Assembly (NCBI GenBank): GCA_026391075.1
Contig: JAPLES010000003.1
Coordinates: 1-62,346 of the forward strand
Direction: 5' to 3'
From: Bacteroidota bacterium
Lineage (GTDB): Bacteria > Bacteroidota > Bacteroidia > Chitinophagales > LD1
Length of the DNA: 62,346 nucleotides
Shown: positions 7,973 through 15,829 of the stretch, piece by piece
How positions within the stretch are numbered: the stretch's first letter is position 1
Layout: each line of letters begins with the position of its first letter
The notes under the pieces: generated by a model
Seen by the model: only the letters and a program-made list of their open reading frames with translations
What the model was told of the DNA's origin: nothing
The model's database searches: none
Made by a program: the position numbers and the translations under genes

Positions 7973-9166
7973 ATGAACGCATATATTGTAGATGCAATTC
8001 GCACCCCTATCGGAAAATTTAACGGAACGCTTAGTTCCATTCGCCCCGATGATTTAGCCGCATTGGTAATTAAGAAATTGGTAGAGCGAAATTCTTCGTG
8101 GCTTGATGTAAAGCAAATTGAAGAAGTAATTCTCGGAGCTGCGAACCAAAGCGGAGAAGACAATCGCAATGTTGCGCGCATGGCAGTTTTACTCGCGGGT
8201 TTGCCGATTGAAGTAAGCGGAGTAACCGTAAATCGTTTGTGTGCTTCGGGTTTGCAAGCAATAGCCGATGCAAGCCGCGCAATTAAGCTTGGCGATGGAG
8301 AAATTTACATAGCAGGAGGAACAGAAAGTATGAGTCGCGCGCCTTATGTTTTATCGAAGGCAACAACAGCTTTTGACAGAACGCAACAAATGTTTGATAC
8401 AACAATCGGCTGGCGTTTTACAAATAAGAACTTTCCAAAAGAAACTACTTACAGCATGGGTGAAACTGCCGAGAATGTGGCGAAGAAATGGAACATAAGC
8501 CGCGAGGAGCAAGATGCGTTTGCTTATTCATCGCAACTGAAATATCAGCGCGCACATGAAGATGGAAAATTTAATGATGAAATGATTCCGATTGAAATTG
8601 ATAAAGGAAAGAGCGAGAAAATGTTTTTTGAAAAAGATGAACATCCACGCTTGAGTTCATTGGAAGATTTAGCAAAGTTGAAACCTGCTTTTGCAAAAGA
8701 GGGAACTGTAACAGCTGCAAACTCATCCGGTATTAACGATGGAGCAGCAGCAACTTTAGTAGTGAGCGAATACGTAGTGAAGCAATTCAATTTAAAGCCT
8801 CTTGCTCGAATTGTATCTGTTGGTGCTGCGGGCGTTGACCCTGCCTGCATGGGAGTTGGTCCTGTGCCTGCAACGTTAAAAGCACTAAAGCGTGCCGACT
8901 TAAAAATTTCTGATTTAGGTTTGGTAGAATTAAATGAAGCCTTCGCCTCGCAATCACTTGCCTGCATTCGCGACCTTGGTTTGAATCCAGAAATAGTAAA
9001 TGTAAATGGTGGATCTATTGCTATCGGTCACCCCCTTGGATGCAGCGGTGCAAGAATTACAACAACACTTTTGCATGAAATGAAACGCAGAGATGTGAAA
9101 TATGGATTGGCAACCATGTGCATTGGAGTTGGACAGGGTTTAGCAGTAATTTACGAGAAAGTGTAA
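7973..9166 (+). CDS. Acetyl-CoA C-acyltransferase (PcaF/PaaJ-like thiolase)
   Basis: A complete 397-residue thiolase. The nucleophilic cysteine is C90 in NRLCASGLQAI, the activating histidine is H353 in GHPLGCSGAR, and the second catalytic cysteine is C383 in CIGVGQG. The stretch ANQSGEDNRNVARMAVLLAGLP (about 57-78) is characteristic of beta-ketoadipyl-CoA thiolases (PcaF/PaaJ), which cleave 3-oxoadipyl-CoA to succinyl-CoA and acetyl-CoA; many general 3-ketoacyl-CoA thiolases share it. No other aromatic or fatty-acid degradation gene is near, so the substrate is not settled. The stop TAA overlaps the truA ATG by one base, implying translational coupling. Confidence 0.9.
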   Translation: MNAYIVDAIRTPIGKFNGTLSSIRPDDLAALVIKKLVERNSSWLDVKQIEEVILGAANQSGEDNRNVARMAVLLAGLPIEVSGVTVNRLCASGLQAIADASRAIKLGDGEIYIAGGTESMSRAPYVLSKATTAFDRTQQMFDTTIGWRFTNKNFPKETTYSMGETAENVAKKWNISREEQDAFAYSSQLKYQRAHEDGKFNDEMIPIEIDKGKSEKMFFEKDEHPRLSSLEDLAKLKPAFAKEGTVTAANSSGINDGAAATLVVSEYVVKQFNLKPLARIVSVGAAGVDPACMGVGPVPATLKALKRADLKISDLGLVELNEAFASQSLACIRDLGLNPEIVNVNGGSIAIGHPLGCSGARITTTLLHEMKRRDVKYGLATMCIGVGQGLAVIYEKV

Positions 9167-9996
9167 TGAGCAAAACGCGCTACTTTCTTCATCTTTCGTA
9201 TGACGGCACTAACTATTGCGGTTGGCAGGTTCAGCTAAACGCACCTACGGTGCAGCAAACAATTAACGAAGCTCTCCAAAAACTTTTGGGGCATCACATT
9301 GCCAGCATGGGCTGTGGAAGAACCGACACGGGTGTTCATGCCAAAGATTTTTATATGCACTTTGATGCGGAGAATGAAATTGAAGACAAAGTCAATTTCC
9401 TCTTTCGCTTGAATTGTGTTTTGCCCGAAGCCATTACCATTTTTCGCATAATTGATGTTGCAGAAAAAGCCCACACACGTTTTGATGCCACTGAAAGAAC
9501 CTATGAATACTATGTGCATTTCGACAAATCATCCTTCATCAAAAAGTATTCGTTCTATCAGGGCTTCTACAAAATAGATTGGGATAAAGTTTTGCCGGCC
9601 ACTGAATTCTTAAAGACTATTGAAGACTTCACTTCGCTTTGTTTGCCCAGTGAAGATTTTAAAACAAACATTTGCTACATCAAAGAAGCCAAATGGGATA
9701 TTCTTCCCTCACAACATCTCATTCTAAAACCGTTTGAATTTCCTGATACTTCCACCCCATTAGCTACAGGCTATCAAATAAAAAGTGGGGAAGTGTTGCG
9801 CTTAACCATTACCTCCAATCGCTTTTTGCGCGGTATGATTCGAAAAATAGTAGGCACCGTTTTAATGGTGGGCAAAGGAAAAATTGAATTGGTGGAGTTT
9901 AAAGAAGTAGTAACCAACAAAGGGAATTTCCGCATCCACTATCTCGCTCCGCCAAATGGATTGTTTCTTTCGAAGATAAAATATCCTTATCTCTGA
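9166..9996 (+). CDS. truA: tRNA pseudouridine(38-40) synthase TruA
   Basis: TruA converts U38-U40 in the anticodon arm of many tRNAs to pseudouridine. The 276-residue product starts at the ATG that overlaps the thiolase stop codon. The catalytic aspartate is D54 in the family motif GCGRTDTGVHA, and the N-terminal YDGTNYCGWQ and C-terminal NRFLRGMIRKIVGT segments are also conserved. Length is normal. It is probably cotranscribed and translationally coupled with the thiolase, although the two functions are unrelated. A 69-base gap separates it from asnS. Confidence 0.95.
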   Translation: MSKTRYFLHLSYDGTNYCGWQVQLNAPTVQQTINEALQKLLGHHIASMGCGRTDTGVHAKDFYMHFDAENEIEDKVNFLFRLNCVLPEAITIFRIIDVAEKAHTRFDATERTYEYYVHFDKSSFIKKYSFYQGFYKIDWDKVLPATEFLKTIEDFTSLCLPSEDFKTNICYIKEAKWDILPSQHLILKPFEFPDTSTPLATGYQIKSGEVLRLTITSNRFLRGMIRKIVGTVLMVGKGKIELVEFKEVVTNKGNFRIHYLAPPNGLFLSKIKYPYL

Positions 9997-10065
9997 TTTG
10001 CGCTTTGCGTTCAATCTGCATAGGAAAAAATGCTTTTTTATATTCGCAAACTTTAAAACAAGGCA

Positions 10066-11586
10066 ATGGCTTACATAAAAGACTTATCAAAGTTCGAAGG
10101 ACAGGAAGTAGAACTAAAGGGCTGGAACGCACAAAAGCGCGACAGCAAAACAATTGTGTTCATGGTGTTTCGTGACGGCACGGGCTTTTGCCAGGCGGTT
10201 ATAGATTTGAATAATGTAGGCGAAGAAAGTTTCGAAGCCGCTAAGCGTTTACCGCAGGAGAGTTCGCTTTCTATCAAAGGCAAAGTAGTGAAAGACGAAA
10301 AGCAAATTGGTGGTTGTGAGATTCATGTTTCGTCTTTGCAAATAATTTCTACAGCAGATGAAAACTTTCCTATTTCACCTAAAGACCACGGAGTAGATTT
10401 CTTGATGGACAACCGACATTTGTGGTTGCGCTCAAGAAGACAGTGGGCAATTATGCGCGTGCGCAACGAAATCATTTTTGCCATTCATACTTTTTTTCAG
10501 CAACGCGGTTTTGTGCAGATGGACGCGCCTATTTTCACGGGCAACGCCTGCGAAGGAACCAGCACATTGTTTGAAACGGACTACTACGGTGAGCCCGCTT
10601 ATCTTTCTCAATCGGGTCAGTTGTATGGTGAAGCTATGGCCATGGCGCAGGGTTTGATTTACACGTTCGGTCCAACTTTTCGTGCGGAGAAATCGAAAAC
10701 ACGCAGACATCTTTCCGAGTTTTGGATGATAGAACCCGAAATGGCTTTCTACGATTTGAAGATGGATATGGATGTAATTGAAGAGTTCATCCAATATGTG
10801 GTAAGCACTGTTCTCGAAAACAAAAAAGAAGAATTGAAAGCCTTAGACCGCGACATTAGTTTTCTCGAAAAAGTTCGAGAGCCATTTATCCGTATGAAGT
10901 ATGAAGATGCGGTGAGTGTAATTAAAGGCGAGAAGGATGTGAACGGAAAAACTTCTTTGCAAATGTTAGCGGAAGAAGAAGCTGAATTGCAATCTGCAAA
11001 AGTGAAACTACAAAATGAGATTACAGAACGCGAAGCAAAAATCGCTTCCGGTGAATTGAAGAAAGGTGAAATCAATTTCAACCAATCGAAGATTGACAAA
11101 TTGAAAAACGAAGTCAAAGACACCGATGAAAAACTGATGAATATTCCCGTGTGGCAAAACAGTGCAAAGAACTTCAAGCGCGGTGATGATTTTGGTGGAA
11201 GCGATGAAACGGTTCTTACTAAAATGTTTGGTCAGCCCGTAATGGTTTATAACTGGCCACAGGAAGTGAAAGCTTTTTACATGAAAGAAGATGAAACTGA
11301 TAAAGGCTATGCGAAAGGCGTTGACTTACTAGCACCGGAAGGTTACGGAGAAGTTGTAGGCGGTGGTGAGCGCGAAACAGATATTGAGCGATTGAAAAGA
11401 AAAATTGTTGAACACGATTTGCCTATGAGCGCGTTCGAATGGTATCTCGACTTGCGCAAATTCGGCAATGTCCCTCACTCTGGTTTTGGTCTTGGTCTGG
11501 AAAGATTAGTCGCTTGGATTTGCGGCTTGCAACACATTCGCGAAACCATTCCGTTCCCGAGAAGTTACGGAAGATTGCTGCCGTAG
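10066..11586 (+). CDS. asnS: Asparaginyl-tRNA synthetase
   Basis: A class II synthetase of 506 residues. Residues 1-105 form the OB-fold anticodon-binding domain (VELKGWNAQKRDSKTIVFMVFRDGTG). Motif 2 surrounds FGPTFRAEKSKTRRHLSEFWMIEPE near 200-225, and motif 3 is GFGLGLERLVAWI near 475. The ending FPRSYGRLLP corresponds to the FPR...GRL.P end usual for AsnRS and separates it from AspRS. Residues about 300-357 are a charged, coiled-coil-like insertion (EEEAELQSAKVKLQNEI...), which makes it longer than the ~465-residue E. coli enzyme; similar insertions are known to me in Bacteroidota AsnRS. It charges tRNA-Asn in the cytoplasm. Confidence 0.95.
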   Translation: MAYIKDLSKFEGQEVELKGWNAQKRDSKTIVFMVFRDGTGFCQAVIDLNNVGEESFEAAKRLPQESSLSIKGKVVKDEKQIGGCEIHVSSLQIISTADENFPISPKDHGVDFLMDNRHLWLRSRRQWAIMRVRNEIIFAIHTFFQQRGFVQMDAPIFTGNACEGTSTLFETDYYGEPAYLSQSGQLYGEAMAMAQGLIYTFGPTFRAEKSKTRRHLSEFWMIEPEMAFYDLKMDMDVIEEFIQYVVSTVLENKKEELKALDRDISFLEKVREPFIRMKYEDAVSVIKGEKDVNGKTSLQMLAEEEAELQSAKVKLQNEITEREAKIASGELKKGEINFNQSKIDKLKNEVKDTDEKLMNIPVWQNSAKNFKRGDDFGGSDETVLTKMFGQPVMVYNWPQEVKAFYMKEDETDKGYAKGVDLLAPEGYGEVVGGGERETDIERLKRKIVEHDLPMSAFEWYLDLRKFGNVPHSGFGLGLERLVAWICGLQHIRETIPFPRSYGRLLP

Positions 11587-11637
11587 TAAAGCTAATTTTA
11601 CCCAATATTATTTTCACTTACATAATTCCTACTCCAC

Positions 11638-12846
11638 TTGAAATTCTCCGACTTTAATTTTGAACCTGAATTGATGGAAGGGCTTAGCTCTATGAATTTC
11701 GAAAAGCCCACTCCTATTCAAGAACTTTCTATTCCTATTATTTCATCGGGTAAAGACATCATCGGTTGCGCGCAAACCGGAACAGGAAAAACTGCTGCGT
11801 TCCTGTTGCCAGTGATTAATAAAATCATCAAGGAACATAAACACGTGGTGAACACACTCATCATTGTGCCTACTCGCGAACTCGCTGTGCAAATTGATGA
11901 AGCCATGCAAGGCTTCGGTTATTTTACACCTGTAACTGCCATTGCAATTTTTGGTGGCAAGGATGGAATTTCTTTTGAGCAGGAAAAGAAAGCACTAACA
12001 CAAGGAGCAAACATCATCATAGCCACACCGGGCAGATTGATTGCGCATTTGAATATGGGCTATGTAAAATTCGATTCGATTGAGCATTTAATTTTAGATG
12101 AAGCGGACCGAATGCTCGACATGGGTTTCAGTGATGACCTCAATAAAATTATCAGCTTTCTTCCGAAGCAACGGCAGACGATAATGTTCAGTGCAACTAT
12201 GGCTCCTAAGATTCGAGAGCTCGCAAAAAAGATTTTGAATAATCCTGAGCAAGTGAACATTGCTGTTTCGAAACCGGCTGCCGGTGTTTTGCAAGGAGCA
12301 TACTTAGTTTACAACACGCAGAAAATGGCTTTGCTTAAAAGTTTGTTGACCGGAAAAAATCTGTCAAGCATTTTGATTTTCTCGTCTACAAAAGATAAAG
12401 TGAAAGAACTCGAAAGAGATTTGTTGCGCAGCAAATTCAACATCGCTGCGATTCACTCCGACTTGGAACAAGACCAACGAACCGAAGTGTTGCGCCAATT
12501 CAAAAACAAAAACATCCAGATGCTTGTTGCTACCGATGTGCTTTCGCGTGGTATTGATATTGATTCGATTGGTTTAGTCATTAACTACGATGTACCGCGC
12601 GATGCAGAGGATTACATCCACCGAGTGGGCAGAACTGCACGCGCAGAAACCACCGGTGTGGCGCTCACCCTTATCAATCCTGAAGATATGCGTAAGTTCA
12701 AAAGCATTGAAGATTTGATTGGTGATGAAATAAAAAAACTGCCGCTGCCTCCTCAACTCGGTGAAGGACCGGCTTACGAGCCCAACAAAAAGTTTGAACG
12801 CCCGCAAGGGAAAGGAGGTAAACCTGCGTTTAGAAAAAAGAGATAG
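11638..12846 (+). CDS. DEAD-box RNA helicase, RhlE-like
   Basis: 402 residues with the full helicase core: Q motif (FEKPTPIQE), motif I AQTGTGKT at 45-52, PTRELAVQ, TPGRL, DEAD at 154-157, SAT, then the second RecA domain with ILIFSSTKD, ATDVLSRGIDID and HRVGRTAR. The tail is short and basic. I chose the TTG at 11638 because MKFSDFNFEPELMEGL is the conserved N-terminus of Bacteroidota RhlE-like helicases; the first ATG is 12 codons later and would cut it. Likely roles are ribosome assembly or RNA turnover in the cold. It lies 51 bases after asnS. The segment LPLPPQLGEGPA near the C-terminus resembles a translated dispersed repeat, but this is weak. Confidence 0.92.
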   Translation: MKFSDFNFEPELMEGLSSMNFEKPTPIQELSIPIISSGKDIIGCAQTGTGKTAAFLLPVINKIIKEHKHVVNTLIIVPTRELAVQIDEAMQGFGYFTPVTAIAIFGGKDGISFEQEKKALTQGANIIIATPGRLIAHLNMGYVKFDSIEHLILDEADRMLDMGFSDDLNKIISFLPKQRQTIMFSATMAPKIRELAKKILNNPEQVNIAVSKPAAGVLQGAYLVYNTQKMALLKSLLTGKNLSSILIFSSTKDKVKELERDLLRSKFNIAAIHSDLEQDQRTEVLRQFKNKNIQMLVATDVLSRGIDIDSIGLVINYDVPRDAEDYIHRVGRTARAETTGVALTLINPEDMRKFKSIEDLIGDEIKKLPLPPQLGEGPAYEPNKKFERPQGKGGKPAFRKKR

Positions 12847-12857
12847 ACAATACACAT

Positions 12858-12922
12858 GGAATAATGGAATGATGGATTTTTGGAAATGCATTTATGTATT
12901 TCATCCAACATTCCATTATTCC
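12858..12922. repeat. Long imperfect hairpin between the helicase and the Gre-like gene
   Basis: The 20 bases at 12858-12877 pair with 12903-12922 at 19 of 20 positions, and inner AAATGCA/TGTATTT segments extend the stem. The arms are built from GGAATxATGGAAT units. It starts 12 bases after the helicase stop and ends 20 bases before the next ATG. It could terminate the upstream transcript, or be a dispersed palindromic repeat. Confidence 0.7.
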
Positions 12923-12941
12923 AGTTCCTCAAAAAATTGCA

Positions 12942-13397
12942 ATGGACTATTCCATAAAGAAAAAACTCCTCTTGCTCTGCCACGACTTCATTGAAGAACG
13001 CATAAACAATTGTCAAAGTGCTATTGATGCTGCAAACAATTCTATAAACGAAGAAACCAAAAGCAGTGCGGGCGATAAGTATGAAACCTCGCGCGAAATG
13101 ATAACGCAGGAAATAAAAAACAATAGCGCACAACTAGCCGAAGCCATCAAGCAGAAACAATTGCTTTCACAAATTTCCGTTGATAAAAAGTTAGAAACAA
13201 TTCAAGTAGGATGTCTGGTTATCACCAATCATGAAAAATTTTTCATATCCATCAGTGCCGGTTCTTTAAAACTGAACAACGAAACTTATCTCGCTATTTC
13301 ACCTTCTTCTCCGCTTGGCAGAAATTTGATTGATAAGAAGAAGGGCGATTCCGTTTCGTTCAACAACAAATTATATTCGATTCTCGAAGTTTATTAG
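12942..13397 (+). CDS. GreA/GreB-related small protein
   Basis: 151 residues from the ATG at 12942; upstream in-frame codons lie in the hairpin and are unlikely to be translated. Residues 5-85 are predicted alpha-helical and coiled-coil-like, with the segment ETKSSAGDKYETSREMITQEI similar to the Bacteroidota proteins often labelled 3-oxoacyl-ACP synthase but built like a Gre factor. The C-terminal half (about 90-151) resembles the FKBP-like GreA/GreB C-terminal domain: a beta-rich segment with ISISAGSLKL and SPLGRNLIDKKKGDSVSF, the last being close to the SPLGRALLGKKxGD motif of Gre factors. It may bind RNA polymerase; this is inference. Confidence 0.75.
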   Translation: MDYSIKKKLLLLCHDFIEERINNCQSAIDAANNSINEETKSSAGDKYETSREMITQEIKNNSAQLAEAIKQKQLLSQISVDKKLETIQVGCLVITNHEKFFISISAGSLKLNNETYLAISPSSPLGRNLIDKKKGDSVSFNNKLYSILEVY

Positions 13398-13415
13398 TGC
13401 TATATAATTTACCTT

Positions 13416-15002
13416 ATGAAAGAACTCTCCAAATCATACAAGCAGCAAAAAATTGAAGGCAGTTTCGATGCCATCATTATCGGTTCAGGAATGGGCGGAA
13501 TTGCTACCGCTGCATTCTTAGCAAAAGAGGGAAAGAAAGTCCTTGTGCTGGAACGCCACTATACTCCCGGTGGATTTACCCATGTCTTCACACGCAACAA
13601 ATACGAATGGGATGTGGGTGTTCACTACGTTGGCGATTTTCACCGACCTACCACAGAGTTGCATAAAATGTTCAACTACATTTCAGAGGGAAGAATGAAA
13701 TGGGAAGAAATGGGCACGCCTTACGACATTGCTTTTTTCGGGAATGATAAATATGAGTTCCCTGCAGGCACCGATGAGTTCAAAGCGCAAATGAAAAAAT
13801 ATTTTCCAGGTGAGGAAAAGGCCATTGATGAGTATGTCAATTTGATTTACACCACTCAAAAAAATCAACGCTGGTTCTTTGCCGAAAAAATTCTTCCTAA
13901 TTGGCTGAGTTCTTTTTTCGGAAATCTGTTGCGCAAGAATGGATTGAAAGGAAACAAAACCACGCTTGAAGTTTTACAGTCGCTGACCAAAAACAAAAAA
14001 CTAATTGCTGTGCTTGCCACGCAATATGGCGATTATGGTTTGCCGCCTTCGCAAAGCAGTTTCTTAATGCATGCCGCCTTGGTGAAGCATTATATGAAAG
14101 GGGCTTGTTATCCGGTGGGAGGTGCGCAGGAAATTTTCAGAACGGTTGCCCCAACCATTTTAAATAATGGCGGACAAATCTTTACCAATGCAGAAGTGAA
14201 AGAAGTGGTTGTGAAAAATGGAAAAGCAGTTGGTGTAAAAATGTTTGATGGCAAAGAGTTTTTTGCTCCTATTGTTATTAGCGATGCAGGCGTTTACAAT
14301 ACTTACAAAAATTTATTGCCGCAGCAGGAACAGAAAAATACGGAAGCCGAAAAGATGTTTGAAAATTTGGCTCCTTCGGTTGGGCATGTGTGTTTGTACA
14401 TCGGCATCAATGAGTCGAATGAGAAACTGAAATTGGGCAAAGCGAACTATTGGATTTTCCCTGAGCAATATGACCACGATAAAAACATTACCGACTACAT
14501 CAACAATCCCGATGCTCCGTTTCCGGTAACCTATATTTCTTTCCCTTCGAGTAAGGACCCTGATTGGGAAAACCGTTTACCGGGAAGAACTACGATTGAA
14601 ATTGTTACGCTTTCGCCATATGCATGGTACGAAAAATGGAAAGACAAGCGTTGGATGAAACGCGGAGAAGATTACAATGCGTTTAAAGAAAAAATAGCGC
14701 AACGCCTACTCGAAGAACTTTTCAAAAAGCATCCTGAATTGCGCGGTAAGATTGACTACTACGAACTTTCGACTCCGCTTTCTACTGCGCATTTTGCCAA
14801 TTACGAATACGGAGAAATTTATGGCATTGACCACACCACCAAAAGGTTCGACCAAAGACTTTTGAAACCAAGAACTCCGATAAAAAATCTGTACCTCACC
14901 GGTCAGGATATTGTAAGTTGCGGAGTAGGTGGAGCACTATTTAGTGGTTTGATTACCGCAAGCGCAGTGAGTGGAAAAAATTTATTGAATCGTTTGAAAT
15001 AA
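13416..15002 (+). CDS. RetSat/CrtI-like FAD-dependent oxidoreductase
   Basis: 528 residues. The FAD/NAD-binding Rossmann motif is IIIGSGMGGIATAAFLAKEGKKV (about 20-42), followed by LERHYTPGGFTH. The segment WDVGVHYVGDF near 65-76 is characteristic of all-trans-retinol 13,14-reductase (RetSat) relatives within the phytoene desaturase superfamily. The C-terminus LYLTGQDIVSCGVGGALFSGL is the second FAD-binding signature. It probably reduces or isomerises a polyene or other lipid; no carotenoid genes are nearby, so the substrate is unknown. It lies 18 bases after the Gre-like gene and 8 bases before the TfoX-like gene, consistent with an operon. Confidence 0.85.
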   Translation: MKELSKSYKQQKIEGSFDAIIIGSGMGGIATAAFLAKEGKKVLVLERHYTPGGFTHVFTRNKYEWDVGVHYVGDFHRPTTELHKMFNYISEGRMKWEEMGTPYDIAFFGNDKYEFPAGTDEFKAQMKKYFPGEEKAIDEYVNLIYTTQKNQRWFFAEKILPNWLSSFFGNLLRKNGLKGNKTTLEVLQSLTKNKKLIAVLATQYGDYGLPPSQSSFLMHAALVKHYMKGACYPVGGAQEIFRTVAPTILNNGGQIFTNAEVKEVVVKNGKAVGVKMFDGKEFFAPIVISDAGVYNTYKNLLPQQEQKNTEAEKMFENLAPSVGHVCLYIGINESNEKLKLGKANYWIFPEQYDHDKNITDYINNPDAPFPVTYISFPSSKDPDWENRLPGRTTIEIVTLSPYAWYEKWKDKRWMKRGEDYNAFKEKIAQRLLEELFKKHPELRGKIDYYELSTPLSTAHFANYEYGEIYGIDHTTKRFDQRLLKPRTPIKNLYLTGQDIVSCGVGGALFSGLITASAVSGKNLLNRLK

Positions 15003-15010
15003 ATTTCGGC

Positions 15011-15373
15011 ATGGCATATAACCAAACACTTGAAGAGTTGATTCGTGGAATGCTTAAACAAAAAAAGCAATTGACTGTCGAGAAAAAAATGTTTGGGGGA
15101 ATTGCGTTTATGCTGCATAATAAATTGGCGTGCGGCATTGTAAAAGATGAACTGATGGTTCGCTGTGTACTTTCAAAATATGACGAATCCCTTCAACAAC
15201 CCAACGCAGCCGAAATGAATTTTACAGGACGTGTAATGAAAGGTTTCGTAATGGTAGATGAAGGAGGCTGGAGAAATGCCTGGCAACTTAGTCAATGGCT
15301 CGACTTGGGAATTGAATTTGCCGAATCGGATGAAGGCAAAAAAAAGTTGGTTAAAAAGAAATCGAAAAAATAA
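15011..15373 (+). CDS. TfoX N-terminal domain protein
   Basis: A 120-residue single-domain protein. The core MFGGIAFMLHNKLACGIVKDELMVR (about 28-52) and MNFTGRVMKGFVMV (about 75-88) match the TfoX_N family. In gammaproteobacteria the two-domain TfoX/Sxy regulates competence, but stand-alone N-terminal domain proteins are widespread and of unknown function. It ends in a lysine-rich tail (KKKLVKKKSKK), which might bind nucleic acid or acidic surfaces. The gene lies in a tight row between the RetSat-like gene and the SnoaL-like gene, with gaps of 8 and 5 bases. Confidence 0.85.
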   Translation: MAYNQTLEELIRGMLKQKKQLTVEKKMFGGIAFMLHNKLACGIVKDELMVRCVLSKYDESLQQPNAAEMNFTGRVMKGFVMVDEGGWRNAWQLSQWLDLGIEFAESDEGKKKLVKKKSKK

Positions 15374-15378
15374 TTTTC

Positions 15379-15750
15379 ATGAACCACGAATCCTTTTGCA
15401 AAGCATGGCTCGACACCTGGACAGGCAATCGCCCTCAGGAACTTCTTCAGTTTTATCATACTGATGCTTTCTATTCCGATCCTTCTAAACGCATCGGATT
15501 AAAAGGCCATACACAATTGCTCCCTTATTTCGAAAAACTTCTTTCGCTCAATCCAAATTGGAAATGGGAACCGGTTGAAATTATTTCTACTCAAAAAGGC
15601 TGCACATTAAAATGGAAAGCGACAATTCCTGTAGGCAATTCTTTTGTGCAAGAAACAGGATTAGATATTATAGAAATTGAAAACGAACTCATCACTCGCA
15701 ACGAAGTTTATTTCGATAGAATGAAATGGATGGAAGCAATAAAAAAATAA
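15379..15750 (+). CDS. SnoaL/NTF2-like protein
   Basis: 123 residues with the alpha+beta cone pattern of the NTF2/SnoaL superfamily: an N-terminal helix with FCKAWLDTWTGNRPQELLQFYHTDAFYSDP, then GLKGHTQLLPYFEKLLSLNPNWKWEPVEII and alternating strands ending in NEVYFDRMKWMEAI. Such proteins are small-molecule-binding or isomerase-like, and the reaction cannot be predicted. It is the last gene of the row that starts at 13416 and is followed by a strong bidirectional terminator. Confidence 0.75.
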   Translation: MNHESFCKAWLDTWTGNRPQELLQFYHTDAFYSDPSKRIGLKGHTQLLPYFEKLLSLNPNWKWEPVEIISTQKGCTLKWKATIPVGNSFVQETGLDIIEIENELITRNEVYFDRMKWMEAIKK

Positions 15751-15766
15751 AAATCCACTAAAAATA

Positions 15767-15794
15767 AAAGCCCCGCAAAAAATTGCGGGGCTTT
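15767..15794. terminator. Bidirectional intrinsic terminator
   Basis: AAAGCCCCGCAA at 15767-15778 pairs perfectly with TTGCGGGGCTTT at 15783-15794 around an AAAA loop. An A-run precedes and a T-rich stretch follows, so it serves both the SnoaL-like gene (+) and nrdJ (-), whose stop is at 15830. Confidence 0.9.
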
Positions 15795-15829
15795 ATATTT
15801 ATTCCGAATTCAACATTCTGAACTCAGCA

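Noticed and set aside
10749-11177. Minus-strand open frame inside asnS (Ser/Phe-rich)
   Set aside because: It is antisense to the coiled-coil insertion; its Ser/Phe bias mirrors the Glu/Lys codons of AsnRS.
12811-12846. LPLPPQLGEG-like segment near 12745-12775 as a second translated palindrome
   Set aside because: The DNA (CTGCCTCCTCAACTCGGTGA) lacks a good stem, so the likeness to the TonB insertion may be chance. It was noted only in the helicase entry.
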